Assembly: GCA_964432995.1 (NCBI GenBank) | Contig: CAYSPU010000046.1 | Location: 1 to 28,056, forward strand | DNA length: 28,056 nucleotides | DNA from: CAYSPU01 sp964432995 | GTDB lineage: Bacteria; Verrucomicrobiota; Verrucomicrobiia; Limisphaerales; JAHDYP01 | Direction of reading: 5' to 3' | Shown here: positions 7,280 through 14,616 of the stretch, piece after piece | Layout: each line of letters starts with the position of its first letter | Position numbering within the stretch: position 1 is the first letter of the stretch | Notes under the pieces: generated by a model | What the model saw: the letters and a program-made list of their open reading frames with translations, nothing else | What the model was told of the DNA's origin: nothing | The model's database searches: none | Made by a program: the position numbers and the translations under genes

Positions 7280-10200
7280 ATGACTCGGTTTTCCCGCACC
7301 CCGTCGTCCTCGCCGTTGGCCGGGCGCGGCGACGTCCGTCGTGCCCTGCTTCTGGGTCTGGCCTGCTGTTTCTTGGGCGCGGCGGGCTGCCGCCGCCAGC
7401 CGCCGGCGGCAGGCGTTTTGCCGGCCGGCGGCGGCGACTTCGCCCAGTTGATGAACACGGGGAAGAACTACTACGACAAGGGCGAGGCCCAGAAGGCGAT
7501 CGAACCATTCCGGAAAGCGGTGGAGCTGAATCCGACGGCCACCGAAGCCGAGCTCAATTTGGCCAACGCGTATCTGCTGGCGGGTCAGGCCGACAGCGCC
7601 CTCCGTCATGCCCAGCAGGCGATTGAATTGGACCACGACTCCGCGGCGGCCCATTACGTGGCGGGCTGCGCCTATCTGCGGCTCGGGCAGGCGGAGCCGG
7701 CGCTCCAGGCGTTTCAGACGGCAAAAGACATCGAGCCCAGAGTGGGTGCCACGACGTTCCAGCTCGGCCGAGCGCACATGGAGTTGGGGCACTACGCGGA
7801 TGCCGCCGAGGCGTTCCGCGAGTTGGTCGGCTTCGAACCGGAACATCCCAGCGCGCATTTTTTGTTGGGGCAATCGTTGGTTCGGTTGGGCCGGCAGGAC
7901 GAAGCCAACCAGGTTTTGGAGACGCATCGCCAGATTGTCGCCCAACGGCCTCCGGGGGCGATGGATCCCACCAAGCTCGAACGCTGTGTGCACACCGAGG
8001 CCCAGGCGCCCTTCGTGGTGGAGCTTCCGAACGCTCCGGGAATCCCGGTGCGCTTTGCGGAAGTCACCTCCCAGGTTCTCGAGAACGCCGGCGCCTATCG
8101 CGGCCCGCTCGCGGTCATCGACTGCAACAACGACGGGCGGAACAGCCTGTTCGCGAGAGAGGCGGCCGGCTTCCAACTCCTGGTCAACTCGAACGGCGTG
8201 TTTCGGCCGCGGGGCAATCCGTTGCCCGCCCCGGCCGGAGCGCAGTACTCGCGCTGTCTCGTGGCCGATCTGGAAGGCAACCGGTTCGACGACGTGATCG
8301 TGGTCGGCGATGAGGGATGCCTCGCCTACCGGTTTGCCACCAACGCGATGATCACGGATTCCTCGGCGTTTTCGCGATTGCGGGAGGTGCAGGGTGCCGA
8401 CGGGGTGCTGGTGGACCTGGACTTCACGGGGAAGCTCGACCTGCTGGTCACGGATTCCACCAACGGCACGGTGCGGGTCATGCGCAATCTCGGCAACTTC
8501 TACTTCAAGGAGAACACCGCCACTTCCGGGATCCCCGCCACGTTGACCGGCATCCGCCAGCTCGCCATCGAGGATTGGAACAACGACGATCTCCTCGACG
8601 TCGTCGCCGCCAGCGCCGATCGCCCCCCCGCGCTGTTCCTCAAACAGCGGGGCGGCCCCCTGGCGGCCGCCGACTCACCCACCAACTGGCCCGCCGGCCC
8701 GGTGATCGCCGTGGGCGACGTCAACAACGATCTCCGCGGCGATCTCTGGATCGCCGCCCCCGACCAGCTCGTCTGCAGCCTCAACGGCCTGACGGACACG
8801 AGCCGGGTCCCCTTCCCGGGCGCCACGGTTCGTCAGTTGCTCCCGCTCGACTACGACAACGACGGTTGGCTGGACCTGCTTGTGGCCGGAGATGGCCTTC
8901 GCGTCTTCCGGAACCTCGGCCCAGCCGGATTCCGCGAGACAACATCCGATCTGGGCCTCGAGGCGCTCGGTAAACAAACCGTCGACTCCCTGGCCGCCGC
9001 TGATTTCGATGTCGACGGTGATACCGACCTCGCCCTCAGCATCGCCGGCGGAGGAATCAAGATCCTCCGCAACGAGGGCGGCAACGCCAATCTCCAGGTC
9101 AAAGTCCGGCTCTTCGGCAACCGCTCGAATCCCAGCGGCATCGGCACCCGCGTCGAGATCCACTCGGGCGGACTGCGCATCGGCCGCCGCGTCGCTACCT
9201 TGCCCGTCGAGATCGGCGTCGGCCAACACCGCCAACTGGAGTCGCTCAGCGCCCGGTGGCTCAACCTGAGCCTCAACGAGGTCGACGCCCAGATCGATCC
9301 TCGATCCACCCGCACGTTGATGGAACTGGTCATGCCCGAAGGGTCGTGCCCCTATCTCTTCGCCTGGGACGGTCAGCGCTTCCGCTTCGTCACCGACATC
9401 CTGGGGTCCTCGCCGCTCGGTTTGCGCGCCACCGCCGACTGGTTTGTGGAGGCGGACCCGGACGAATTCGTCTGGCTGGGCGGTCCGGATCAGCTCCAGC
9501 CGCGGGATGGCTCCTATGTGTTTCAGGTGACCGAGGAACTGCGGGAGGTTCTCTACCTGGACGCCGTCCAACTCGTGGCCGTCGATCATCCGGTCGGCAC
9601 CGAGGTCTTCCCCACGGGCAAGATGGTTCCCAAGCGCCCCTTCCCGCCTCACGGGATCGTCACCCTGCACCAGCCGCACCCGCTGCGGCGCGCGGTGCGC
9701 AGTGACGGCCTCGACGTGACGGAGAGCCTCCAGCGCGCCGATGGGCGGATGGCGTCGCCGGTGGCCCTGCGGATTCCCCAACTGCGGGGACTCGCCGAGC
9801 CCTGGCACCTGACGCTCGATTTCGGCCCGCTGCCGGTCGAACGCCCGCTCGTCCTTGCCATGACGGCCTGGCTGCGTTTCGGCGGCGGCATGGCCAACGT
9901 CGGCGCCGCGCACAACCCCGATCTCCCTTTCCCGTTCCCCACGCTCGAAGTCGAGACTGCGCCCGATCAGTGGAGGACCGTGGACCTCGTGTTCGGCGTT
10001 CCCTCGGGCAAGACCAAGAACTTCGTGGTTGATCTGACCGGCCAACTGCCGCCCGGCAGCGGACGGTTGCGCATCCAGACCGCCTACGAGCTGCACTGGG
10101 ATCGGATCGCTCTCATGGAAAAGGCGGGGGAAGACGCCACGCGCATCACGCGGCGCAACCCGGATTATGCGGATCTGCATTACCGCGGCTACGGCGAGTT

Positions 10201-10624
10201 CGAGGAATGGCCCTGGTATTTGCCGTTGACTCCGAGTTACGAGCGGGTGACGCCCAACCCGGCCTGGCATATCACCCCGATGGGTTGGTGCACCCGTTAC
10301 GGTGACGTGCTGGAGTTGGTGGACCGCCGGGATAACGCCCTGGTCCTCCTCAATGGCGGTGACGAAGTCACCTTGCGGTTCGCCGCCGACGCCTTGCCCC
10401 CGGTGCCGGACGGCTGCGTCCGGGGATTCTTCTTCTACTCGGCGGGTTGGGACAAAGACTCGGATTTCCACTGCGAGAAGGGTTGGCTGGTCGAACCCCT
10501 TCCCTGGTATGGCCTCGACGATCAGCAATACGGCCGCCAAGCCCGGCCCGTCATCGACGGCGACTGGTGGATCCGCAAATACAACACCCGCTGGGTTGGC
10601 CTCCGAACCTTCCGCCGCGGATGA
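7280..10624 (+). CDS. TPR and FG-GAP/UnbV-like lipoprotein with a large unrecognised C-terminal region
   Basis: About 1114 residues. The N-terminus has basic residues, a hydrophobic stretch (ALLLGLACCFLGAAG) and Cys37 in a lipobox-like context, so it is probably a lipoprotein facing the periplasm or surface. Residues 55-190 carry TPR repeats (GEAQKAIEPFRKAVELNPTA). Residues about 280-600 carry FG-GAP/VCBS-type calcium-loop repeats (DCNNDGRNSLF, DWNNDDLLDVV, DYDNDGWLDLL, DFDVDGDTDLAL). An ASPIC/UnbV-like segment follows (GIGTRVEIHSGG, GVGQHRQLESL, about 605-660). The last 450 residues (PYLFAWDGQRFRFVTDILGSSP ... YNTRWVGLR) look like a separate beta-rich domain that I cannot name. ATG 7280 gives the signal peptide; the frame is open upstream to 6815 but only through repeat sequence. 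Partner and ligand are unknown. Confidence 0.85.
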   Translation: MTRFSRTPSSSPLAGRGDVRRALLLGLACCFLGAAGCRRQPPAAGVLPAGGGDFAQLMNTGKNYYDKGEAQKAIEPFRKAVELNPTATEAELNLANAYLLAGQADSALRHAQQAIELDHDSAAAHYVAGCAYLRLGQAEPALQAFQTAKDIEPRVGATTFQLGRAHMELGHYADAAEAFRELVGFEPEHPSAHFLLGQSLVRLGRQDEANQVLETHRQIVAQRPPGAMDPTKLERCVHTEAQAPFVVELPNAPGIPVRFAEVTSQVLENAGAYRGPLAVIDCNNDGRNSLFAREAAGFQLLVNSNGVFRPRGNPLPAPAGAQYSRCLVADLEGNRFDDVIVVGDEGCLAYRFATNAMITDSSAFSRLREVQGADGVLVDLDFTGKLDLLVTDSTNGTVRVMRNLGNFYFKENTATSGIPATLTGIRQLAIEDWNNDDLLDVVAASADRPPALFLKQRGGPLAAADSPTNWPAGPVIAVGDVNNDLRGDLWIAAPDQLVCSLNGLTDTSRVPFPGATVRQLLPLDYDNDGWLDLLVAGDGLRVFRNLGPAGFRETTSDLGLEALGKQTVDSLAAADFDVDGDTDLALSIAGGGIKILRNEGGNANLQVKVRLFGNRSNPSGIGTRVEIHSGGLRIGRRVATLPVEIGVGQHRQLESLSARWLNLSLNEVDAQIDPRSTRTLMELVMPEGSCPYLFAWDGQRFRFVTDILGSSPLGLRATADWFVEADPDEFVWLGGPDQLQPRDGSYVFQVTEELREVLYLDAVQLVAVDHPVGTEVFPTGKMVPKRPFPPHGIVTLHQPHPLRRAVRSDGLDVTESLQRADGRMASPVALRIPQLRGLAEPWHLTLDFGPLPVERPLVLAMTAWLRFGGGMANVGAAHNPDLPFPFPTLEVETAPDQWRTVDLVFGVPSGKTKNFVVDLTGQLPPGSGRLRIQTAYELHWDRIALMEKAGEDATRITRRNPDYADLHYRGYGEFEEWPWYLPLTPSYERVTPNPAWHITPMGWCTRYGDVLELVDRRDNALVLLNGGDEVTLRFAADALPPVPDGCVRGFFFYSAGWDKDSDFHCEKGWLVEPLPWYGLDDQQYGRQARPVIDGDWWIRKYNTRWVGLRTFRRG

Positions 10625-10688
10625 CTGCGGATAACAGAAGGAGAGTGATCGGGCCGACTCTATCCGCGTTGATCTGCGGAATCCGCGG
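10615..10688. repeat. CCGCGGAT inverted repeat between convergent genes
   Basis: CCGCGGAT (10615-10622) and ATCCGCGG (10681-10688) bound an imperfect long inverted repeat with internal TGCGGAT, AGAGT/ACTCT and ATCCGCG elements. The left arm includes the stop codon of the lipoprotein gene. The right arm lies 50 bases before the end of the convergent histidine-kinase-like gene. It could serve as a bidirectional transcript end or be a mobile REP-like element. No poly-T tract follows it on either strand. Confidence 0.6.
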
Positions 10689-10738
10689 TGCTTTCCCACG
10701 AACGACGGCCGCTCTGCGAGCGAGCGCGGAGCCAATGG

Positions 10739-11413
10739 TCACCCGACGGCGATGGGGATGATGACGACCGCCTCCTGGACCGCGGGTGCCGGGGTGTAGC
10801 CTTCCAGTTTGCCGCCGCATTGGCGGATCAGCTCGAAGCAGGCGAGCAGACCCAGGTTCTCGTAGCGTTGACGCGCCTCCTCAATCGAGAACGCCTTCTC
10901 GGATTCCCACTTGAAGCGGAATTCGTAGTAGGCGCCGCCGAAGGGGAGCAGAAAGGCGGTGTCGGAGTCCGGCTTCACCGGCCTGGCGCGGATGGTTCCC
11001 TTGTCGACGCCCGCCTCGACCACAACCTGGCGCACGGCGAAGGCGATCCAGGGGGTGGGGACAAGGGTCGGAGCGGTCGGGGCGCTGCCGATCTCCAGGG
11101 TCCAGCCGGGGTGCTCGGTCAGCAATTGGCGCACGGCGGCGACGGCGGCGGTCACCTCGCCGCGCGGCAGGTTCTCGCCCAGTTGGCGTCGCAGGTCGCC
11201 GCATCGTTCGAGGACGAAAGAGAGTCGCTCGCCGGACTTGGCGATGGCGTCGACGGCTTTGGCGACCTGGACGGGGTCCTGCAGAACCATCTGGGCGAAG
11301 GTGGCGTTGCCGGAGACGATGCACATGTGGTTCGCCGTGTCGTGGATGAGCAGTGAGCCGAGCGCTCCCAGTTGTTCGAGCAGGGTCGGCAGTGGCGGTA
11401 GCGATTCAGCCAT
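10739..11413 (-). CDS. Histidine-kinase-like / phosphotransferase-like protein with degenerate ATPase domain
   Basis: About 224 residues. An N-terminal helical hairpin reads LLEQLGALGSLLIHDTANHM, i.e. an HDxxN box (His24, Asp25, Asn28) like the dimerisation/phosphotransfer helix of sensor kinases (H-D/E-x-x-N/T). The C-terminal 130 residues resemble a GHKL domain in outline (WIAFAVRQVVVEAG, then FELIRQCGGKLEG and a final VVIIPI strand) but lack a visible N-box Asn and the DxGxG lid motif, so ATP binding is doubtful. This resembles ChpT/Spo0B-style phosphotransferases in design; that is inference. It is the last gene of the four-gene set. ATG 11413 was chosen next to the first helix; ATG 11527 in frame would add 38 low-complexity residues. 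Confidence 0.6.
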   Translation of the reverse strand: MAESLPPLPTLLEQLGALGSLLIHDTANHMCIVSGNATFAQMVLQDPVQVAKAVDAIAKSGERLSFVLERCGDLRRQLGENLPRGEVTAAVAAVRQLLTEHPGWTLEIGSAPTAPTLVPTPWIAFAVRQVVVEAGVDKGTIRARPVKPDSDTAFLLPFGGAYYEFRFKWESEKAFSIEEARQRYENLGLLACFELIRQCGGKLEGYTPAPAVQEAVVIIPIAVG

Positions 11414-11578
11414 AGCAATGTGCCCAGTCGGCTCCGCGGCCGGTTCCTGCCCGGAAGCCGAACCGGATGGTGCACAAGAGATGCCGCTTTCCTTGCCGTT
11501 CGTCCAGTCTGCAGTCGAACGAACCATCGTGTGGAGGCCGAGCCGGGCGAGGGCCGCGGCGGACGGCAGCTCGCCGGG

Positions 11579-11956
11579 TTACACTGGCGGCGGCGGCGCG
11601 CTTCCAGGCATGTCGAGGCTGGCGAAGGCTTGGTGCAGGCGACGGAGCGTATCCCAGCTCTCGGCTGTGAGCCCCGGTTCGAGGAGACAGATCAGCACGA
11701 CGCCATCCGGCCGGCGCACGGCCTGCACGATCCCCCCGGAGTAGGTCCAGCGCAGATCTCCACACGGGAGTTGGTGGAGGCGCAGCACCCGGAAGGTATC
11801 GGCAGCTCCGCGGCAGAGATTCTCGACGGCGTCCAGAGGGCAATCGTCAGCGAAAGACTGGACCAGGGTCTGCTGGTCAGCCAGGTGGACGCCCCGGGCT
11901 CGCAGGCCGGGGAATTGCGGCTGTTGCTCGAGCCATTGTTGGAGCCCTCCGCTCAT
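11579..11956 (-). CDS. Small Roadblock/LC7-like protein
   Basis: About 125 residues, not confidently assigned. An N-terminal helix (LQQWLEQQPQFPG) is followed by strand-like GLRARGVHLAD, a helix (PLDAVENLCRGAADTF), strands (VLRLHQLPCGDLRWTYSGGIVQAVRRPDGVVLICLLEPG) and a final helix. This alternation fits a Roadblock/LC7 fold and parallels the C-terminal domain of the neighbouring response regulator, so the two may pair as a heterodimer. It starts one base after the regulator's stop codon, indicating coupled translation. Roadblock proteins commonly regulate small Ras-like GTPases such as MglA; no GTPase is in this window. Confidence 0.55.
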   Translation of the reverse strand: MSGGLQQWLEQQPQFPGLRARGVHLADQQTLVQSFADDCPLDAVENLCRGAADTFRVLRLHQLPCGDLRWTYSGGIVQAVRRPDGVVLICLLEPGLTAESWDTLRRLHQAFASLDMPGSAPPPPV

Positions 11957-11957
11957 G

Positions 11958-13100
11958 CTATCCGGTTGTGTGGTGGGACCGCACGACGAAGCCCCGGTCA
12001 TTGCCGACCACGACGGAGAGTTCTCGATCGTCTTGCGCCGCTGCGAGGCGCTCGAAGCGGCCGAGCGGCAGAGCGGCCGCCATGTGTTGGCTCTTGCGGC
12101 AGAGGAATTCCAGGCAATTGACCCAAAGATCGGTGTTGCGCACCTGCCATTCGTAGATGGTCTCGCCCTGGGTGGAGCAGAGGAGCACCTCGTCGATCGT
12201 GCGGCCTTCCGGAGTCGAGGGCTTCTCCGCGGCTGGTGCGGATTCCCGAGGAACTGCCTTGGTGAGATCGGGCGGGGGCGGGGAAGCCAGCGGCGGTGGG
12301 GTCGGGGTTGCGGGCGCGGGCGGAAGCCAGGTACTGGTGTGCGTCGTCTGTTCCTCGGAGGGGGTGTTGTCGCCTTGTTCGTCGCGCACCCGGGCGGCTT
12401 CCATCAGGAGGAACTCCCACTGTCCGTCGATGGTTCGCGCCGCGGGCTCCGTGAAGGGACGGAGGGCGAACTCGCCTCCTTTCAGCGCCAGGAGGTAGTG
12501 GAAGGCATCTTCTCCCTGACGTTTGCCGGCCTCGGCATGGACGATCAAACCGTCGCGAATGAAGATGCGACCCTGTCGGCGCCCGGCTTTGATTTCGAGG
12601 ACAGACGAGCTGGCGCTGAGGCACTCCATCTGGATGACATCGTGGAGACCGACGCGCCGCAGAACGCCCTGGAAGCCGTCTTCCGGCCGAAAGCGGAGAA
12701 CCTCATGCAGGGTGGCGTAGAGGTTCTTCTGTTCGTCGGCGGTTTTGGGCTTCTCGAGGAACAGCTCGGCGCCGTTGCTGAGGCAGGCGGCGCGGTAGGC
12801 TTCGGTGGCGAAACCAGTGAGGACGACTTTCTGCACGCTAGGATAGCGGCGATTCAAGAGGGTCAGGAACTGGAGACCGTCAACGACCGGCATCTGGACG
12901 TCGATGACCACCAGGTGACAAGGCTTGGCTTTGAGCAGCGCCAGCGCCTGACCGGCGTCCTCGGCAGTTACAACCTCCCAAGCCCCGCGGCTGAATCCTT
13001 CCATCAGTTGGCGGATCGACTCCAGGAACTGCTTGTCGTCGTCGACAAACAGCACCCGGCGGCGTCCTTCGAAGGTGGTTTGGGCGGTGGTTTGGGTCAT
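11958..13100 (-). CDS. Response regulator: REC + PATAN (DUF4388) + Roadblock-like domain
   Basis: About 380 residues. Residues 14-130 are a receiver domain with acidic pocket Asp20-Asp22, phospho-acceptor Asp67 (VVIDVQMPVVDG), Thr95 and Lys117 (FLEKPKT), all key residues present. Residues about 140-240 match the PATAN/DUF4388 pattern (GRIFIRDGLIVHAEAG, GEDAFHYLLALKGGEFAL). A Pro/Thr-rich linker (250-290) leads to a Roadblock-like C-terminus (TIDEVLLCSTQGETIYEWQV). PATAN-REC proteins in cyanobacteria control type IV pilus motility, so an output by protein contact rather than DNA binding is expected. Its ATG overlaps the HEAT gene stop (ATGA) and its stop is one base before the next start, so the set is translationally coupled. 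Confidence 0.85.
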   Translation of the reverse strand: MTQTTAQTTFEGRRRVLFVDDDKQFLESIRQLMEGFSRGAWEVVTAEDAGQALALLKAKPCHLVVIDVQMPVVDGLQFLTLLNRRYPSVQKVVLTGFATEAYRAACLSNGAELFLEKPKTADEQKNLYATLHEVLRFRPEDGFQGVLRRVGLHDVIQMECLSASSSVLEIKAGRRQGRIFIRDGLIVHAEAGKRQGEDAFHYLLALKGGEFALRPFTEPAARTIDGQWEFLLMEAARVRDEQGDNTPSEEQTTHTSTWLPPAPATPTPPPLASPPPPDLTKAVPRESAPAAEKPSTPEGRTIDEVLLCSTQGETIYEWQVRNTDLWVNCLEFLCRKSQHMAAALPLGRFERLAAAQDDRELSVVVGNDRGFVVRSHHTTG

Positions 13101-14500
13101 GCCCGGCGCGGGGAAATTGTGGCCGCTGGATTCGTGCGGAACGCACTTCCGGCCAGAGCCGCTTGCACCGCCCGGCGAACGCCCGGATCCGGATCGTCGG
13201 AGAGCGGCGCCACCGCGGCAGGAAAGGTTGGTTCCCGGAGTCGGTGCAGGCATTCGACGGCGGCCTGGCGCACGTCCGGCTGCGGGTCCAACAGCAATTC
13301 CAGAAAGAGACGGCACACGGCTGTCTGGCGCCTCTGGATGGCCGTGGTCGATCCCTGGGTATCGTAGGCCGTGATTGGGCTTTGACCCATCCGACGGAGG
13401 ATCTCCACCGCGGCCATTTGGACGCCGTGATCGGCGTGGCGGGTGGCGCTCTGCAACAAATCGTGCAGGAGATGGGCTTCCGCGGTCTGGTACCAGCGGG
13501 GATTCAGGCGTGACAAAGCGCGAGCGGCCGCCTGGCGCACGCGTGCTTCGGACTCGATGGCGGCTTGGATGAGGGCCCCCAAGACGCGCTGGTCGCCCAG
13601 CACGCCGAGACCCTCGGCGGCGCGTTCGCGCACCTCGCGGTCCGGGTCGCCGAGCCCGGCGAGCAGCAGTTCGAGGCCGCGGGGTTCGTGCACGCGGGCC
13701 AGGGCTTCCAGGGCCGAGGCGCGGACTTCCCAGTGCGCATCCTTGGCTGCCCGCAGCAAGGGTTCGGCGGCCCGGGGGTCAGCCAGAATCCCCAGGGAAC
13801 TGACCGCCGCGGTTCGGACGTTGGGGTCCGGGTCCTGGAGCAAGGCGGCAAGGTGGGGCACGGAGTGAGGGTCGGCAAAGTGCGCGAGCGCACTTGCGGC
13901 TGCGGCCCGGACCAGGCTGTCGGTATCGTGCAATGCTTCGGTCAGGAAGGGGACGGCGGAGGCATCGCCCGCTTCCGCCAGCCGGTGCACCGCGTTCACG
14001 CGTTTCTGGAACGCGCCGTCTTTGAGCACGGCTGCTAGAGGGCCGATCGCCACGCTTCCCAGCAGCGCGGCGCGATCAAGTTCGCCTAGCGCGACGAGGA
14101 AGATGGCCTGCAGGGCTGGTTCCTGGGGTTGCCACCCGAGGGCCTTCAGCGTCTGCGCGAGTGGTGTGCGGAGGGCGGGCGCGGCTTCAGCAAGCAGGCC
14201 CGCCAACTGGGGGATGGCGGCGGGATCTCCCAGCCGCCGCAGGCTCTCCAAGGCGGTGGACTGCACTCGAGGGGCGGCGTCCTGCACGGCCGCCACCAAG
14301 GCGTTTACCGCGCGCGAGTCCTTCCAGCCACCCAGGGCGGAGGCGGCCTGGCCGCGCACGAGCGGATCGGCGTCCGCCTGCAAACAGCGGACAAGAAGGA
14401 GCCAAGTCCCCTCGGTGTCGGTTCGCTGCAGTTGCTGAACTGCCTGGCACCGGACCCGCACGGATTTGGACTTGAGCTGTCTATGGATCAGCCAGAGCAT
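13097..14500 (-). CDS. HEAT-repeat protein, probable scaffold
   Basis: About 467 residues built from roughly twelve to thirteen HEAT repeats of the PBS-lyase-like type, for example DTDSLVRAAAASALAHFADP, DPNVRTAAVSSLGILADPRA and DREVRERAAEGLGVLGDQR, with the conserved VR-A-A--AL core. No catalytic residues and no signal peptide, so it is a cytoplasmic binding scaffold or adaptor. ATG 14500 was chosen over an upstream TTG at 14512 because it has GGGGA about six bases upstream. It heads the four-gene set and overlaps the response regulator by four bases, implying that the two proteins are made together and probably bind. The partner could be the regulator, the Roadblock protein or a flagellar component. 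Confidence 0.88.
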   Translation of the reverse strand: MLWLIHRQLKSKSVRVRCQAVQQLQRTDTEGTWLLLVRCLQADADPLVRGQAASALGGWKDSRAVNALVAAVQDAAPRVQSTALESLRRLGDPAAIPQLAGLLAEAAPALRTPLAQTLKALGWQPQEPALQAIFLVALGELDRAALLGSVAIGPLAAVLKDGAFQKRVNAVHRLAEAGDASAVPFLTEALHDTDSLVRAAAASALAHFADPHSVPHLAALLQDPDPNVRTAAVSSLGILADPRAAEPLLRAAKDAHWEVRASALEALARVHEPRGLELLLAGLGDPDREVRERAAEGLGVLGDQRVLGALIQAAIESEARVRQAAARALSRLNPRWYQTAEAHLLHDLLQSATRHADHGVQMAAVEILRRMGQSPITAYDTQGSTTAIQRRQTAVCRLFLELLLDPQPDVRQAAVECLHRLREPTFPAAVAPLSDDPDPGVRRAVQAALAGSAFRTNPAATISPRRA

Positions 14501-14518
14501 ACGGTTCCCCAACGACGG

Positions 14519-14544
14519 ATGTCGGAAGACGATGCGGATTTTGA
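14519..14544 (-). promoter_or_regulatory. Weak sigma-28-like promoter candidate upstream of the HEAT gene
   Basis: On the minus strand TCAA, a 14-base spacer and TCCGACAT lie about 19 bases before the HEAT start. Compared with TAAA-N15-GCCGATAT/AA this is 3 of 4 and 6 of 8 matches with a spacer one base short. It was found by eye in a 116-base gap and could be chance. If real, the four-gene set belongs to the late flagellar regulon. Confidence 0.25.
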
Positions 14545-14616
14545 CGCGAAAGTCCAGTCAGGATCTTGGCAAGTCACCCGGCCGGTCGAGTGGCTGACCT
14601 GGGATAACGCGGTGAG

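Noticed and set aside
8675..10735. A 686-codon minus-strand open frame opposite the lipoprotein
   Set aside because: Shadow of the FG-GAP lipoprotein frame; no motif, and the plus-strand frame has clear domains.
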